Below are positions 38,366 to 47,613 of a stretch of DNA of 64,000 bases, in pieces (positions within the stretch are counted from its first letter, which is position 1; the number at the start of each line of letters is the position of its first letter). The notes under the pieces are model-generated. The model was not told where the DNA came from. It worked only from the letters and a program-made list of their open reading frames with translations, and ran no database searches. The stretch is from Flavobacterium sp. LC2016-01 (GTDB taxonomy: Bacteria; Bacteroidota; Bacteroidia; Flavobacteriales; Flavobacteriaceae). The stretch lies in the NCBI RefSeq assembly GCF_009711135.1, contig NZ_WMIC01000006.1, forward strand, positions 248,001-312,000. The letters run 5' to 3'. The translations under genes were made by a program, and so were the position numbers.

Positions 38366-38479
38366 TGGGTTAGTGTTTTTTAGTGTTTCAAATATAGAAA
38401 ATTATAACAATTTTATTTGTTTTTGTTATAATATTTCAATTTTAATATAACTTTTAAAATTCAATTCTAAAATATTCTC

Positions 38480-38487
38480 TACCTTTG
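38480..38487 (+). promoter_or_regulatory. Candidate -7 box (TACCTTTG) for the oxygenase gene
   Basis: TACCTTTG matches TAnnTTTG. A 7-bp hairpin GAAAGGT (38493-38499) / ACCTTTC (38508-38514) lies just downstream, at the predicted 5' end of the mRNA. No -33 TTG is evident. Confidence 0.4.
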
Positions 38488-38538
38488 TTACTGAAAGGTT
38501 TTTCGACACCTTTCATCTTTAAATAAAAAATGTAAAGT

Positions 38539-39489
38539 ATGCAAAACATTCCTAGTGTAGACTTACGTGATTTCCTTTCGGACGACCCGAAACGTAAACA
38601 AAAATTTGTAAATGAAATCGGCAATGCATTTGAAAACATTGGCTTCGTAGCCCTAAAAGGTCATTTTCTTGACGACCAATTGGTAGACGAGCTTTATAGC
38701 GAAATTAGAAAATTTTTCGCTTTGCCAATAGAAACTAAGCATAATTATGAAATTCCTGGTATTGGCGGACAAAGAGGTTATGTATCTTTTGGAAAAGAAC
38801 ATGCTAAAGGACGCAAAGAAGGAGATTTGAAAGAATTTTGGCATTTTGGCCAGTATGTTGATGCAGATTCAAAATACGCGTCAGAATATCCAGACAACGT
38901 TGAAGTAAAAGAGTTGCCACGTTTTAATGTGGTTGGTAAAGAAGCTTACCAAATGCTTGAAAAAACTGGAGTTTACGTTCTTAGAGCTTTAGCTTTGCAT
39001 TTAGGTTTAGATGAATTTTATTTTGATAACTATGCAAAAGACGGAAATTCAATTTTAAGACCAATTCACTACCCGCCTATTACTACTGAGCCTGAAAACG
39101 CTATTAGAGCAGCAGCACATGGTGATATCAACTTGATTACACTTTTAATGGGTGCTCAAGGAAAAGGATTACAGGTTCAAAATCATGATGGCGAGTGGAT
39201 TGACGCGATCGCAGCCGATGATGAATTAGTAATTAATGTTGGCGATATGTTGTCAAGACATACTAACAACAAACTAAAATCAACAATTCACCAAGTGGTA
39301 AATCCGCCAAGAGAATTATGGGGAACTTCACGCTACTCAATTCCATTTTTCATGCATCCTGTAAGCGATATGCGTTTGGATTGTCTTGAAAACTGTATTG
39401 ATGCTGAAAACCCTAAGAAATTTGAAGATATTACAGCGGGAGATTATTTATACGAACGTTTAGTAGATTTAGGGTTAATAAAAAAATAA
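38539..39489 (+). CDS. 2-oxoglutarate/Fe(II)-dependent oxygenase (isopenicillin-N-synthase family)
   Basis: The 316-residue protein has the non-heme iron triad His194 and Asp196 in AAHGDINLITLL and His251 in STIHQVV, and the 2-oxoglutarate contacts Arg265 and Ser267 in SRYSIPFF. The N-terminal DIOX_N-like region includes PSVDLRDFLSDDP and NAFENIGFVALKGH. It may hydroxylate a small molecule, but no substrate can be named from the context. It is followed by the SUI1 gene. Confidence 0.88.
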   Translation: MQNIPSVDLRDFLSDDPKRKQKFVNEIGNAFENIGFVALKGHFLDDQLVDELYSEIRKFFALPIETKHNYEIPGIGGQRGYVSFGKEHAKGRKEGDLKEFWHFGQYVDADSKYASEYPDNVEVKELPRFNVVGKEAYQMLEKTGVYVLRALALHLGLDEFYFDNYAKDGNSILRPIHYPPITTEPENAIRAAAHGDINLITLLMGAQGKGLQVQNHDGEWIDAIAADDELVINVGDMLSRHTNNKLKSTIHQVVNPPRELWGTSRYSIPFFMHPVSDMRLDCLENCIDAENPKKFEDITAGDYLYERLVDLGLIKK

Positions 39490-39496
39490 CCTTTTT

Positions 39497-39560
39497 AAAT
39501 CTCAAATTTTTAAAATTCCAAATTCCAATTCAAACTTTGGGATTTGGAATTTAATTTTTA
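39497..39560. repeat. Family A inverted pair
   Basis: AAAATTCCAAATTCCAATT at about 39509-39527 is followed by inverted TTTGGGATTTGGAATTTAA, forming a stem between the oxygenase and SUI1 genes. Confidence 0.6.
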
Positions 39561-39604
39561 CAAACTATATTTATTGAAATTTATTTTTTAGAATAAAAAA
39601 ATTT

Positions 39605-39937
39605 ATGGACTTTAAAGATCAATTAAAAAACTTATTTCCAGACCACGTTGAATCGAATGAACCTGAGGAAATTCAGGCCGAAGAGCATGTATTATACGTT
39701 CAGAAAGAACCTATGATTTGTAAATTCGAAAAACGAAAAGGAAAAGCCACTACGATTATTGAAGGTTACGAAGGATCTGATGAAGATTTTAAAGTTCTTG
39801 CCAAAGAAATTAAAACAAAATTAAGCGTTGGCGGTACTTTTAAAGATGCTTCAATCATTATTCAAGGCGATTATCGCGATAAGATTATGGCTATTTTAAA
39901 AGAAAAAGGATTTAAAACGAAACGTGTAGGCGGTTAA
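39605..39937 (+). CDS. SUI1/YciH-family (eIF1-like) protein
   Basis: The 110-residue protein has the SUI1 fold signature: KRKGKATTIIEGYEGSDEDFKVLAKEIKTKL and GGTFKDASIIIQGDYRDKI. Eukaryotic eIF1 and bacterial YciH share this domain and act on ribosome start-site choice or inhibit it under stress. It is a single gene between repeat-filled spacers. Confidence 0.85.
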   Translation: MDFKDQLKNLFPDHVESNEPEEIQAEEHVLYVQKEPMICKFEKRKGKATTIIEGYEGSDEDFKVLAKEIKTKLSVGGTFKDASIIIQGDYRDKIMAILKEKGFKTKRVGG

Positions 39938-40100
39938 ATAAAATTCCAATTTTTTAAATTCCAAATTCCAATTCAAAAAAAAACAAAAACTAGTTAAAAA
40001 TAATAACTCGAAGTTTTAATAAAAAACACAAAGTTTGCAATGCTTTAGCTAAATTTAGGTTTGGAATTTGGAATTTAAAAAATTGGAATTTATTTTTCAA
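39937..40100. repeat. Large family A inverted pair (arms about 38 bases)
   Basis: The left arm (39937-39975) of AATTCCAATTTTTTAAATT words and the right arm (about 40059-40098) of GGAATTTAAAAAATTGGAAT words are near-complements. The loop of about 85 bases includes CTAG and GCAATGC words. It lies between SUI1 and the phosphorylase gene. Confidence 0.7.
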
Positions 40101-40128
40101 ACCTTAGAAACTTAGCAACTTAAAAAAA

Positions 40129-40998
40129 ATGATCCAAAACTCAGAATTAATACTTAACCCAGACGGGAGTGTTTACCACTTAAATCTTCGTCCTGAACAT
40201 ATTGCACACGATATTATTTTTGTGGGAGACCAGAACAGAGTGGAAAAAATCACTCAGTTTTTTGAAAAAATAGAATTTTCTACGCAAAAAAGAGAGTTTA
40301 AAACCCAAACCGGAATTTACAAAGGAAAACGTATTTCAGTAATTTCTACAGGAATTGGTCCTGACAATATTGATATTGTGTTGAATGAACTGGATGCATT
40401 AGTAAACATTGATTTAGAAACTCGTACGCCAAAAGAAAATTTAACTTCACTAAATATCATCAGAATTGGAACTTCGGGCTCTTTGCAGGAAGATATCCCT
40501 GTTGATAGTTTTGTAATGTCAAAATTCGGACTTGGTTTAGATAATATGCTTCGTTCTTATTTAATTGATGAAGTTTCAAATGCAGCAATTGAAGATGCTT
40601 TTACTACGCATACCAATTGGGATATCAGAAAAGGAAGACCTTATGCCATTGCATGTTCTGAAACTTTAGAAAAAATAATTGAATCAGATAAAATTTTCAA
40701 AGGAATTACGGCAACTGCTGGCGGTTTTTATGGTCCTCAGGGTCGCGTGTTGCGTTTAAATATTCAAGATGAAGAATTAAACAATAAAATGGATAATTTT
40801 GATTTTGACGGCAATAAAATCACTAATTTAGAAATGGAAACGGCGGCGATTTATGGCCTTTCGGCACTTTTAGGACATAATGCATTATCTTTAAATGCTA
40901 TTATTGCCAATCGTGCTTCAGGAACTTTTAGTGAGGATCCTTATAAAGCTGTTGATGAACTGATTACTTATACTTTGAATAAACTGGCTGAGAAATAA
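40129..40998 (+). CDS. Nucleoside phosphorylase (PNP/UDP family)
   Basis: The 289-residue protein has IRIGTSGSLQEDIPV (phosphate-binding GTSG) and NLEMETAAIYGLSALL, the ribose-binding Glu-Met-Glu of the PNP_UDP_1 fold. It resembles uridine phosphorylase-type enzymes, which split nucleosides with phosphate. An AMP or purine substrate cannot be excluded. It starts a run of genes on the same strand. Confidence 0.85.
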   Translation: MIQNSELILNPDGSVYHLNLRPEHIAHDIIFVGDQNRVEKITQFFEKIEFSTQKREFKTQTGIYKGKRISVISTGIGPDNIDIVLNELDALVNIDLETRTPKENLTSLNIIRIGTSGSLQEDIPVDSFVMSKFGLGLDNMLRSYLIDEVSNAAIEDAFTTHTNWDIRKGRPYAIACSETLEKIIESDKIFKGITATAGGFYGPQGRVLRLNIQDEELNNKMDNFDFDGNKITNLEMETAAIYGLSALLGHNALSLNAIIANRASGTFSEDPYKAVDELITYTLNKLAEK

Positions 40999-41055
40999 TT
41001 AGATAATTTGCCAATTAGAAAATGAGATAATTTTAATATTCAGTTTTAATATTTT

Positions 41056-41301
41056 ATGGGGCACTTATTTCAGCATGTACTTGGAGCATTCTTTCTGGGA
41101 ATTGGAGGCTTATTCAGGTGGAGTTTCTTTCAATTGTTAAACGTTTCCATTGAGGAAAAATATTCTAAAGATCTAGAATATTATTTGGACCAGAAAAACC
41201 CAAATGTTGATAAAAATGGCTTTACTGTAGCGCAGAAAAATTTTCTTGCCGGAATAATTATATTTATAAGTTTTATATTTCTAATTAATAAATTTGGATA
41301 A
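41056..41301 (+). CDS. Small membrane protein of unknown function
   Basis: The 81-residue protein has a hydrophobic N-terminal segment (FQHVLGAFFLGIGGLFRWSFFQL) and a second at its C-terminus (AGIIIFISFIFLINKFG), with a charged middle. The TAA stop overlaps the ATG of the next gene by one base, so the two are coupled. No family is recognised. Confidence 0.65.
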   Translation: MGHLFQHVLGAFFLGIGGLFRWSFFQLLNVSIEEKYSKDLEYYLDQKNPNVDKNGFTVAQKNFLAGIIIFISFIFLINKFG

Positions 41302-41693
41302 TGACATTAAGAGTAGCCCGCCATACAAATGATTTAAAAAGAATTGAAGATTTTTATGTTAATGTACTTGGTTTTGAGCAATTAGGAGAATTTCAAAATC
41401 ATAATAATTACAGTGGCATTTTTATTGGAAAATCGGGTTTAGACTGGCATTTTGAATTTACTCAATCAGAATCTGAGGCTAAACATATTTTTGATGAAGA
41501 TGATGTTATTGTGTTATATCCAAAAGCAATGTCAGATTATAATGGTTTAATTAATAAACTAGTACATCTAAACATCTCAACCATAACTGCAGCAAATCCA
41601 TTTTGGAATGAAAACGGAAAAATGATTCAGGATCCAGATGGTTATCGTATTGTTATATCACCTTTAAAAGCTGTAATCAGCGAAATTGAATAA
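41301..41693 (+). CDS. VOC-family (glyoxalase-like) protein
   Basis: The 130-residue protein has the beta-alpha-beta-beta-beta pattern of vicinal-oxygen-chelate proteins: LKRIEDFYVNVLGFEQLGEF, LDWHFEFTQSE and QDPDGYRIVIS. The metal ligands cannot all be placed by eye, so activity is uncertain. It overlaps both neighbours by a single base, which implies one translationally coupled operon with the membrane protein and the DUF4265 gene. Confidence 0.8.
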   Translation: MTLRVARHTNDLKRIEDFYVNVLGFEQLGEFQNHNNYSGIFIGKSGLDWHFEFTQSESEAKHIFDEDDVIVLYPKAMSDYNGLINKLVHLNISTITAANPFWNENGKMIQDPDGYRIVISPLKAVISEIE

Positions 41694-42166
41694 TGCAGGA
41701 AACACATACAAAAATCTTATTTAAATATTACAGCAGTTTTTTAGAAGAAACAGTTTCAGAAACAATGTGGTCAGAAATTATTAATCTCGAAAAAGGATTT
41801 TTCAGGCTTGATAATATTCCATTTTTTGGAGCATCAATTGCAACAGGAGATTTATTTTATGCCGAATACGAAGAAGAAGAAAAAAAACTGGTTTACAAAG
41901 AAACTATCGAACATTCAGGAAACTCGATTGTTCAGATATTAATTTTAGAAGCCGGTTTTGATGCAGCAATAATTAAAGAAAAACTTCAGGCAATTAATTG
42001 TTTATCTGAAAGTCTGAACGATACATTTTTGGCAGTCGAAATTGTGAGAGATGTTGATTATGCGATTGTTAAAAACGTTTTAATTGAATATGAAAACCAA
42101 TCAGTTATAGAATTTGCAGAACCTTACATTTCTGAAAAACACCGAGCTGATTTATTAAAAAACTAA
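41693..42166 (+). CDS. DUF4265-family protein
   Basis: The 157-residue protein contains EKGFFRLDNIPFFGASIATGDLFYAEYEEE and KETIEHSGNSIVQILIL, the DUF4265 pattern of an SOS-like LDNIPF and GDLF segment. No function is established. Its ATG overlaps the VOC stop, so it belongs to the same operon. Confidence 0.75.
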   Translation: MQETHTKILFKYYSSFLEETVSETMWSEIINLEKGFFRLDNIPFFGASIATGDLFYAEYEEEEKKLVYKETIEHSGNSIVQILILEAGFDAAIIKEKLQAINCLSESLNDTFLAVEIVRDVDYAIVKNVLIEYENQSVIEFAEPYISEKHRADLLKN

Positions 42167-42213
42167 ACAAACTTAAAATACGCATACCAAACTTAACTTA
42201 AACTTAAACTGTA

Positions 42214-43065
42214 ATGAAAACTGTAAACATTGTAGGTGTTCCCGAACACTTCAATTTGCCATGGCATTTATGCATTGAAAATGGTGAATTTGAAGCAGAA
42301 AATATTGATTTGCAATGGAAAGATATTCCAGAAGGAACTGGTAAAATGTGCCAGATGCTGCGAGATGGCGAAGCCGATATTGCGGTTATTTTGACGGAAG
42401 GAATTGTCAAAGATATTTTGGCCGGAAATCCGAGCAAGATTGTCCAGATATATGTTCAGTCTCCTTTAATTTGGGGAATTCATGTAGCTTCAAAATCTGA
42501 TTTTCATTCTGTAAAAGATCTTGAAAACAAAAAAGTTGCTATTTCAAGATTAGGATCTGGATCTCAATTAATGGCATACGTAAATGCAGCTGAACAAGGC
42601 TGGGAATCTGACGATCTTCAATTTGAAATTATCAATACGATTGATGGCGCTGTTGAAGCCTTGACAAATGGCACAGCAGATTATTTTATGTGGGAACGTT
42701 TTATGACAAAACCGCTTGTTGACAAAGGCATTTTCAGACGTGTTGGCGACTGCCCTACTCCTTGGCCATCATTTGTTATCACGGTTCGCGATGAATTTTT
42801 GAAAAAAAATCCAAAAGTTGTGGAGAAAATTCTTGAAATCATCAATAAAACAACTCATGATTTTGCAGAAATTCCAGAAATAGATAAAACTTTAGCCGAG
42901 CTTTTTAACCAAAAAATTGAAGATATTCAAGAATGGTTAAAATTGACGCAGTGGTCTCAAAAACATTTAAGTGAAAAAGCATTTTTAAAAATTCAAAATC
43001 AATTATTTGATCTGGGAATTATTGATAAAAAAAGTACTTTTGTTGAAACGGTAAAAGCGCTGTAA
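42214..43065 (+). CDS. Ca3427-like substrate-binding protein without signal peptide
   Basis: The 283-residue protein has the type 2 periplasmic-binding fold: KTVNIVGVPEHFNLPWHLCIENGEFE, DLENKKVAISRLGSGSQLMAY and the DGAVEALTNGTADYFMWERF hinge. It begins directly with the domain and lacks a hydrophobic leader or lipobox, so it is probably cytoplasmic. It resembles the Ca3427-type binding domains known from fungi and bacteria. No ABC permease or ATPase is adjacent. The ligand is unknown. Confidence 0.75.
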   Translation: MKTVNIVGVPEHFNLPWHLCIENGEFEAENIDLQWKDIPEGTGKMCQMLRDGEADIAVILTEGIVKDILAGNPSKIVQIYVQSPLIWGIHVASKSDFHSVKDLENKKVAISRLGSGSQLMAYVNAAEQGWESDDLQFEIINTIDGAVEALTNGTADYFMWERFMTKPLVDKGIFRRVGDCPTPWPSFVITVRDEFLKKNPKVVEKILEIINKTTHDFAEIPEIDKTLAELFNQKIEDIQEWLKLTQWSQKHLSEKAFLKIQNQLFDLGIIDKKSTFVETVKAL

Positions 43066-43083
43066 AATCTGCTTTGATTTTTT

Positions 43084-44016
43084 ATGATGAATTTCCCTAA
43101 AATTGACTTTCCGCGATTAAAATCCAAATTACAGGTGAAATCACCTTGGGATAGGATTATTATTATGGTGTTAAGTCTTTTAATTACAATCCCGATATTC
43201 ATTATTCTGCATCAAAATCTCCGCGATTTAAATTGGACCTTCAATTTAGATCGCGTATTTATTTTTTTATTCGTTTTTGCAGCCGTCTTTTTTCTGCTGA
43301 TGCTTTTGCGAACCATAATTATTTTGTGCGTTGCTGTTTACTTACTGGTATTATTTTACGGAAGTGTGATAGGAAATTATGGTTTCAGTGAGATTTCTGA
43401 AGATTATAATTCGATGATTTATACGATGTCTGATAATCCTTTTCCGCAGGATATCATTGTGGCAAAACTGCTTCCTTTTCCAAATAAAACAAAAATTATA
43501 AACGCCATCGAATATCAGAATCCGAAGGTTCGAAATTTTGCTATAATGGCTACTACAAAGCATTTTAAAGGCATTAGAGGATATTCTGATTATCGAACTA
43601 CGATTCAATGTTTTGCTGTTTTTAAAGAAATAAACAGCCGTTGGAATTATGTTAATGATCCAAAAGAAGGCGATTATATTGCAACTGCAAGTGAGTCATT
43701 GGAATATTTTTCTGGAGACTGCGACGACCATTCCATTTTAATGGCAGCGGCAATTCGTTCTATTGGCGGTACACCAAGGCTGATTCATACCAAAGGGCAT
43801 ATTTATCCAGAAATTTTAATAGGTTCTTTAATTGATTTGGAGAAAGTCAATTTCCTAATTAAAAATGTACTTTTTGTCAAAGAAAGTTATGGCAAAAAAA
43901 TACATTATCACATCGATGAACGCGGTCAGGTATGGATGAATTTGGATTATACCGCTACTTATCCAGGCGGTCCATTTTTGTATGAAGAGATTTTGGGAGA
44001 ATTGACGCTTAACTAA
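43084..44016 (+). CDS. Membrane-anchored transglutaminase-like protein
   Basis: The 310-residue protein has two or three N-terminal hydrophobic segments (about 25-45, 58-80 and 82-100), then a transglutaminase/papain-like domain with the Cys/Asp cluster FSGDCDDHSILMAAAI and a His in HTKGHIYPEI. It probably faces the periplasm with its catalytic part, but the orientation is inferred. ATG at 43084 and 43087 are both possible starts. It is 18 bases after the binding-protein gene and may share its transcript. Confidence 0.75.
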   Translation: MMNFPKIDFPRLKSKLQVKSPWDRIIIMVLSLLITIPIFIILHQNLRDLNWTFNLDRVFIFLFVFAAVFFLLMLLRTIIILCVAVYLLVLFYGSVIGNYGFSEISEDYNSMIYTMSDNPFPQDIIVAKLLPFPNKTKIINAIEYQNPKVRNFAIMATTKHFKGIRGYSDYRTTIQCFAVFKEINSRWNYVNDPKEGDYIATASESLEYFSGDCDDHSILMAAAIRSIGGTPRLIHTKGHIYPEILIGSLIDLEKVNFLIKNVLFVKESYGKKIHYHIDERGQVWMNLDYTATYPGGPFLYEEILGELTLN

Positions 44017-44052
44017 ATAATCAATTTCAAAATTCATTCTGCATTTCACAAA

Positions 44053-45177
44053 TCACATTTTTGATTTTGCGTAAAGTTCTCTTCCAAGCGTAGCAAAAAA
44101 TGGAAGTGAAACCGAATCATATTCGTAAATATTATCATTAAAAACGCCATCTTTATTGACCAGCATTGTTGCTGAAACCATAAATTCAACTTTATTTTCG
44201 CTGTCAATTATATAAGCTGTTTCCGTCATTGTTCCGTATGCTTGGCCAATTTTATTATATATTTTTATGTTTTCTGGGATTTGATCTTTTGAATCACCAA
44301 ACATGAAAAATTTACAATAGCTGTCATAATACTCTTTTGGATCATAACCAGCATTTCGAGGTAAATTCTGCATCGAGAATAAAATAAATTCTCGTTCTTT
44401 ATCTGTTATTTTAAAACGCTCATTTTCATTAAAAGCCTCAGGAAATACAATTCTTTTTAAGGTATTATGAAGTGTTTCTAACGGATAATAATTTTTCTTA
44501 GAAAAATCGAAAGGTTCATTTACAAGTTTTTCATCTTTCATAAAACCTGTCCCTTTTTTGAGTTTTTTAAGAACTAATTCGGTACTTTTTTCATTTAGTT
44601 TTGAAGGAAAAACTTCGGCTATACCGTCATCTTTATATAGCGTAACCGATTTTACAAGAGGATTTGAAGGTTCAGAACCAGAAAGTCTATGAGTTATTCT
44701 GAAAGGGGCTAATCCTTTCTCTTTCATTTTCTGATTGATATAATCAAAACCTGTAAACTCAAATAAATTGCTGCTGGCAACATTATCGCTTACAGCAAAA
44801 ACTTTAGTGATTTCGTCTGCAAATTTTAGTTTTTCAGAACTTCCTTCTATAGTAAAAGTACTGTTGACAGAAGTATTAGCAACAGTATTTAATTTTTCAA
44901 GCGCTAAAATTGCGATTGGCAGTTTTATCGTACTTGCTGGATAATAATAATTCGATGCATCTAAATGATATGTGAAGTCTTTAAACGTAATTTTTTCCTT
45001 ATTTCGAATAATTTGGGTATAGATGATTTGAAGTTCATATTGCTTCGGGTTTTTCATTACTTCTTTTATTTTTTCATCCTTAGAAGCTAAAACTTTTTCT
45101 AAAACATTTTTTTTAGAACTGCAGCTAAAGAACAATAAAGCGACAAAAAAGAAAATACATTTTTTAAATACCGGCAT
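44053..45177 (-). CDS. Class A beta-lactamase-like serine hydrolase lipoprotein
   Basis: The 374-residue protein begins with a lipoprotein signal (VALLFFSCSS, Cys19). The active-site SxxK is STIK (Ser82-Lys85) in PASTIKLPIAIL, and SDN is visible in AVSDNVASSNLF. In place of the usual KTG it has KIG in YNKIGQAYG. It could be a penicillin-binding hydrolase rather than a beta-lactamase. It has a CAAATATA -7-like box on the minus strand (45201-45208). Confidence 0.75.
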   Translation of the reverse strand: MPVFKKCIFFFVALLFFSCSSKKNVLEKVLASKDEKIKEVMKNPKQYELQIIYTQIIRNKEKITFKDFTYHLDASNYYYPASTIKLPIAILALEKLNTVANTSVNSTFTIEGSSEKLKFADEITKVFAVSDNVASSNLFEFTGFDYINQKMKEKGLAPFRITHRLSGSEPSNPLVKSVTLYKDDGIAEVFPSKLNEKSTELVLKKLKKGTGFMKDEKLVNEPFDFSKKNYYPLETLHNTLKRIVFPEAFNENERFKITDKEREFILFSMQNLPRNAGYDPKEYYDSYCKFFMFGDSKDQIPENIKIYNKIGQAYGTMTETAYIIDSENKVEFMVSATMLVNKDGVFNDNIYEYDSVSLPFFATLGRELYAKSKM

Positions 45178-45401
45178 AATTCGAGTTGAAAATAGAATCT
45201 CAAATATAAATATTACATATTAGTTTTCACTCTTTAATTAAATTTTTGATAGTTTGCTTATCTTCAAATAATTATAAAATAGGCCTGTTTAGGCTGTTTT
45301 TTCTCTTTTTAGATTCAGGTCTTGTAAATATTTGATTATAAATATTTTAACTATTGATTTTTTTTGTAACTTTTCCTGTCTAATTTTTTAATCACAGAAT
45401 T

Positions 45402-45776
45402 ATGAAAAAATCTAAATTATTTGTCTTCGGAATTTTATTATCAGCAGTTTTAGTTCTTTCATGCACCATGGCAAAAAGGAATGAATTAGTAAGCTCTTGG
45501 AAAGTTACTGGTGTCGAAGCCAGCAAAAAACCACTTTCTGATTCATTGAAAAATGTAATTCTTACTAACGGTCAATTAACGTTTACTGAAGATGGTCATG
45601 TAACAGGATTTTTACTAAGAGAAATGACAGACGGTACTTATGCCTTAACAAAACAAGGAAAAAGTCTCGTAATTAAAGATGAAACAGGTACTCCTTGGCC
45701 TTGCGTCAGCACGATTACAAAAGATGAGCTGATATTAGAGGCTGATGAAGTAAAACTTACACTTAAGAAGATTTAA
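45402..45776 (+). CDS. Small lipocalin-like lipoprotein
   Basis: The 124-residue protein starts MKKSKLFVFGILLSAVLVLSC (lipobox Cys21). Its mature part has the beta-strand pattern of lipocalin-like domains (ELVSSWKVTGVEA, GQLTFTEDGHVTGFL, GTYALTKQGKSLVI, ITKDELILEADEVKLTLKKI). It probably sits on a membrane face. No ligand is known. Confidence 0.75.
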   Translation: MKKSKLFVFGILLSAVLVLSCTMAKRNELVSSWKVTGVEASKKPLSDSLKNVILTNGQLTFTEDGHVTGFLLREMTDGTYALTKQGKSLVIKDETGTPWPCVSTITKDELILEADEVKLTLKKI

Positions 45777-45821
45777 TTTTTCTCATTGAGAATAAGCACA
45801 TAACCACATTAAAAGAATAAA

Positions 45822-45860
45822 AAAAAACTCCTAAATAATCTCAAATTTAGGAGTTTTTTT
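45822..45860. terminator. Bidirectional terminator
   Basis: AAAAAAACTCCTAAA pairs with TTTAGGAGTTTTTTT around a 10-base loop between the convergent lipoprotein and glycosyltransferase genes. Confidence 0.85.
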
Positions 45861-45882
45861 ATTTTAATATAAATTGTTTTTT

Positions 45883-47334
45883 TTAAGATAATCCTCGTGT
45901 CAGCCACCCTTTCTTATTTGCTGTAGCAATTGCATAAGGTGTAATCCAAAACAAGCTGAAAGTATAAAAAATGCTGTATGAATATGCCCAGAAAGCATCT
46001 GTAAAACTATATCTTTTAGCATAAAATAACACTGAAAAGGTTGACACAATCAAAATGCTTAAAAGTGTGGAACTGAAAAATAATATTGGATGAACTGCTA
46101 TAAAAAACAGCATAAACAGCAAGAACGGGTATGCCATAACAATTTTTAAAGATTGATTTAAAAACAACAGTCTTGCACCAAATTTAGATTCAATTCTAAA
46201 ATCTTTAAAAACATACTGCGCCATCATAATATTTTCACGCACATTGCTTCTTCCCCATCTGATAAACATTTTATACAAACCTTTATATTCTTCTGGAACA
46301 TTTGTCAGCACATAGGCATTTCTTTGAAACAAAACATGAAGTCCTTGTTTTAAAATCATATTTGTCATTGCTCGGTCTTCGCCAATATCCGATGGCTGTC
46401 CCATAAAAGTCTGATTAATCCATTCTGGAAGACATTCAAAAACAGCATCTCTTCTATAAGCCGCCGCAGCGCCTGGCGTACATAAAACAGAACCCAGCAT
46501 ACTTTCTGCTGAACGCATGAATTCAAAACTCATAACAAAACTTACATTAAGCATTTTAGGAAGCAACGCTTTTTTATTGTTCAAAACATGAACATTTCCA
46601 GCTACTGCACCACATTTTTCATCAACAACAAACGGACTTACAAGGTTTCTTAAAGTATCTTTTTTAACAATAGAATCACTGTCTACAGTCACAAAAATTT
46701 CGCCAGTTCCAAGTTCAAAACCGCGGTGTAATGCGTGACGTTTCCCTTTATTTTCAGGCTGTTGGTAAATTGATAAACGATCTCCCAATTTTATTTTTGC
46801 CTGTTGCATCCAGTACCAAGTATCATCTTTACTCCCATCGTCAATGGCAAGTATCTGAAGTTTTTGTTCAGGGAAATCACTATCTGCAAGGCTTAATAAT
46901 GTTTCCCAAACTAATTTTCCTTCGTTATAAGCAGGAACGATTACCGTACAAGTTGGCAATAAATCATCAGAAACTGATTCAATCGGTTTATAATTGAAGT
47001 AGAGATACAAATTGTATAAAAATGAACCTGTCTGGAAAAAAAATAATGCTGTTGCTAAAATTAGAAATGGAAGTCCCCAGCTCGAATTTATTCGGTCGAT
47101 CTGAAATTGATCAAAGTCGGATTGCAAATTATAAACCACAAATGCACCACCGAACATCAATAAAAATGTACCTGCAAGTACAAGAGAACCCAGAGGTGTT
47201 CCTGATTTTTGTGATGTGTTTTTGAAAAATTGGACTTTTGAAATAAAATTGGAGCTTTTTGCTGTTTGTTCTTTTCTGTTGAGAGTTTTATCTGAAGAAT
47301 AAAATTGTTCTGAAATAATCGTTTCGCTTTTCAT
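45883..47334 (-). CDS. Family 2 glycosyltransferase, hyaluronan-synthase-like
   Basis: The 483-residue inner-membrane protein has N-terminal membrane segments (about 48-70 and 88-112), a GT-A domain with IVPAYNEGKLVWETL, LAIDDGSKDDTW, FVTVDSDSIVKKDT, GQPSDIGEDRAMT and IRWGRSNVRENI (the QxxRW-type region is RWGRS), and C-terminal membrane segments. It resembles hyaluronan/NodC/poly-GlcNAc synthases that extrude a polysaccharide. No modification genes are adjacent. A perfect 23-bp palindrome lies upstream (47519-47541). Confidence 0.88.
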   Translation of the reverse strand: MKSETIISEQFYSSDKTLNRKEQTAKSSNFISKVQFFKNTSQKSGTPLGSLVLAGTFLLMFGGAFVVYNLQSDFDQFQIDRINSSWGLPFLILATALFFFQTGSFLYNLYLYFNYKPIESVSDDLLPTCTVIVPAYNEGKLVWETLLSLADSDFPEQKLQILAIDDGSKDDTWYWMQQAKIKLGDRLSIYQQPENKGKRHALHRGFELGTGEIFVTVDSDSIVKKDTLRNLVSPFVVDEKCGAVAGNVHVLNNKKALLPKMLNVSFVMSFEFMRSAESMLGSVLCTPGAAAAYRRDAVFECLPEWINQTFMGQPSDIGEDRAMTNMILKQGLHVLFQRNAYVLTNVPEEYKGLYKMFIRWGRSNVRENIMMAQYVFKDFRIESKFGARLLFLNQSLKIVMAYPFLLFMLFFIAVHPILFFSSTLLSILIVSTFSVLFYAKRYSFTDAFWAYSYSIFYTFSLFWITPYAIATANKKGWLTRGLS

Positions 47335-47518
47335 TGAGAGGCTATTGCTTTAATTGTAAAAATGGCTTTTAGACTGATCTTTTCTTGGTTTTATTTTCTT
47401 TTCAGAGAAAGACAAAAAAATTAAACCAAAGAATTGATCACAACCATTTTTACAAGCGCCGTGCCATAATGAATGTTAAATTGATACTGAGAGGTTTAGC
47501 AAAATTGAGCTAAAATTA

Positions 47519-47541
47519 AACTGTGTAAACTTTACACAGTT
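47519..47541. promoter_or_regulatory. Perfect 23-bp palindrome upstream of the glycosyltransferase gene
   Basis: AACTGTGTAAA (47519-47529), a central C, and TTTACACAGTT (47531-47541) are perfect complements. It is about 185 bases upstream of the glycosyltransferase start and 73 beyond the PepSY stop, on the minus strand, so it could be an operator or a weak terminator. Confidence 0.5.
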
Positions 47542-47613
47542 GTAAAAAGTTTATACTCAAAATTTAGAAAAAAGCTCCGAAATATGAAGCTTCCGGAACT
47601 TTAAAAACGAAAT

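Noticed and set aside
44053..45177. True beta-lactamase resistance gene
   Set aside because: SxxK and SDN are present but KTG is KIG and it is a lipoprotein, so a general serine hydrolase or PBP-like role is as likely.
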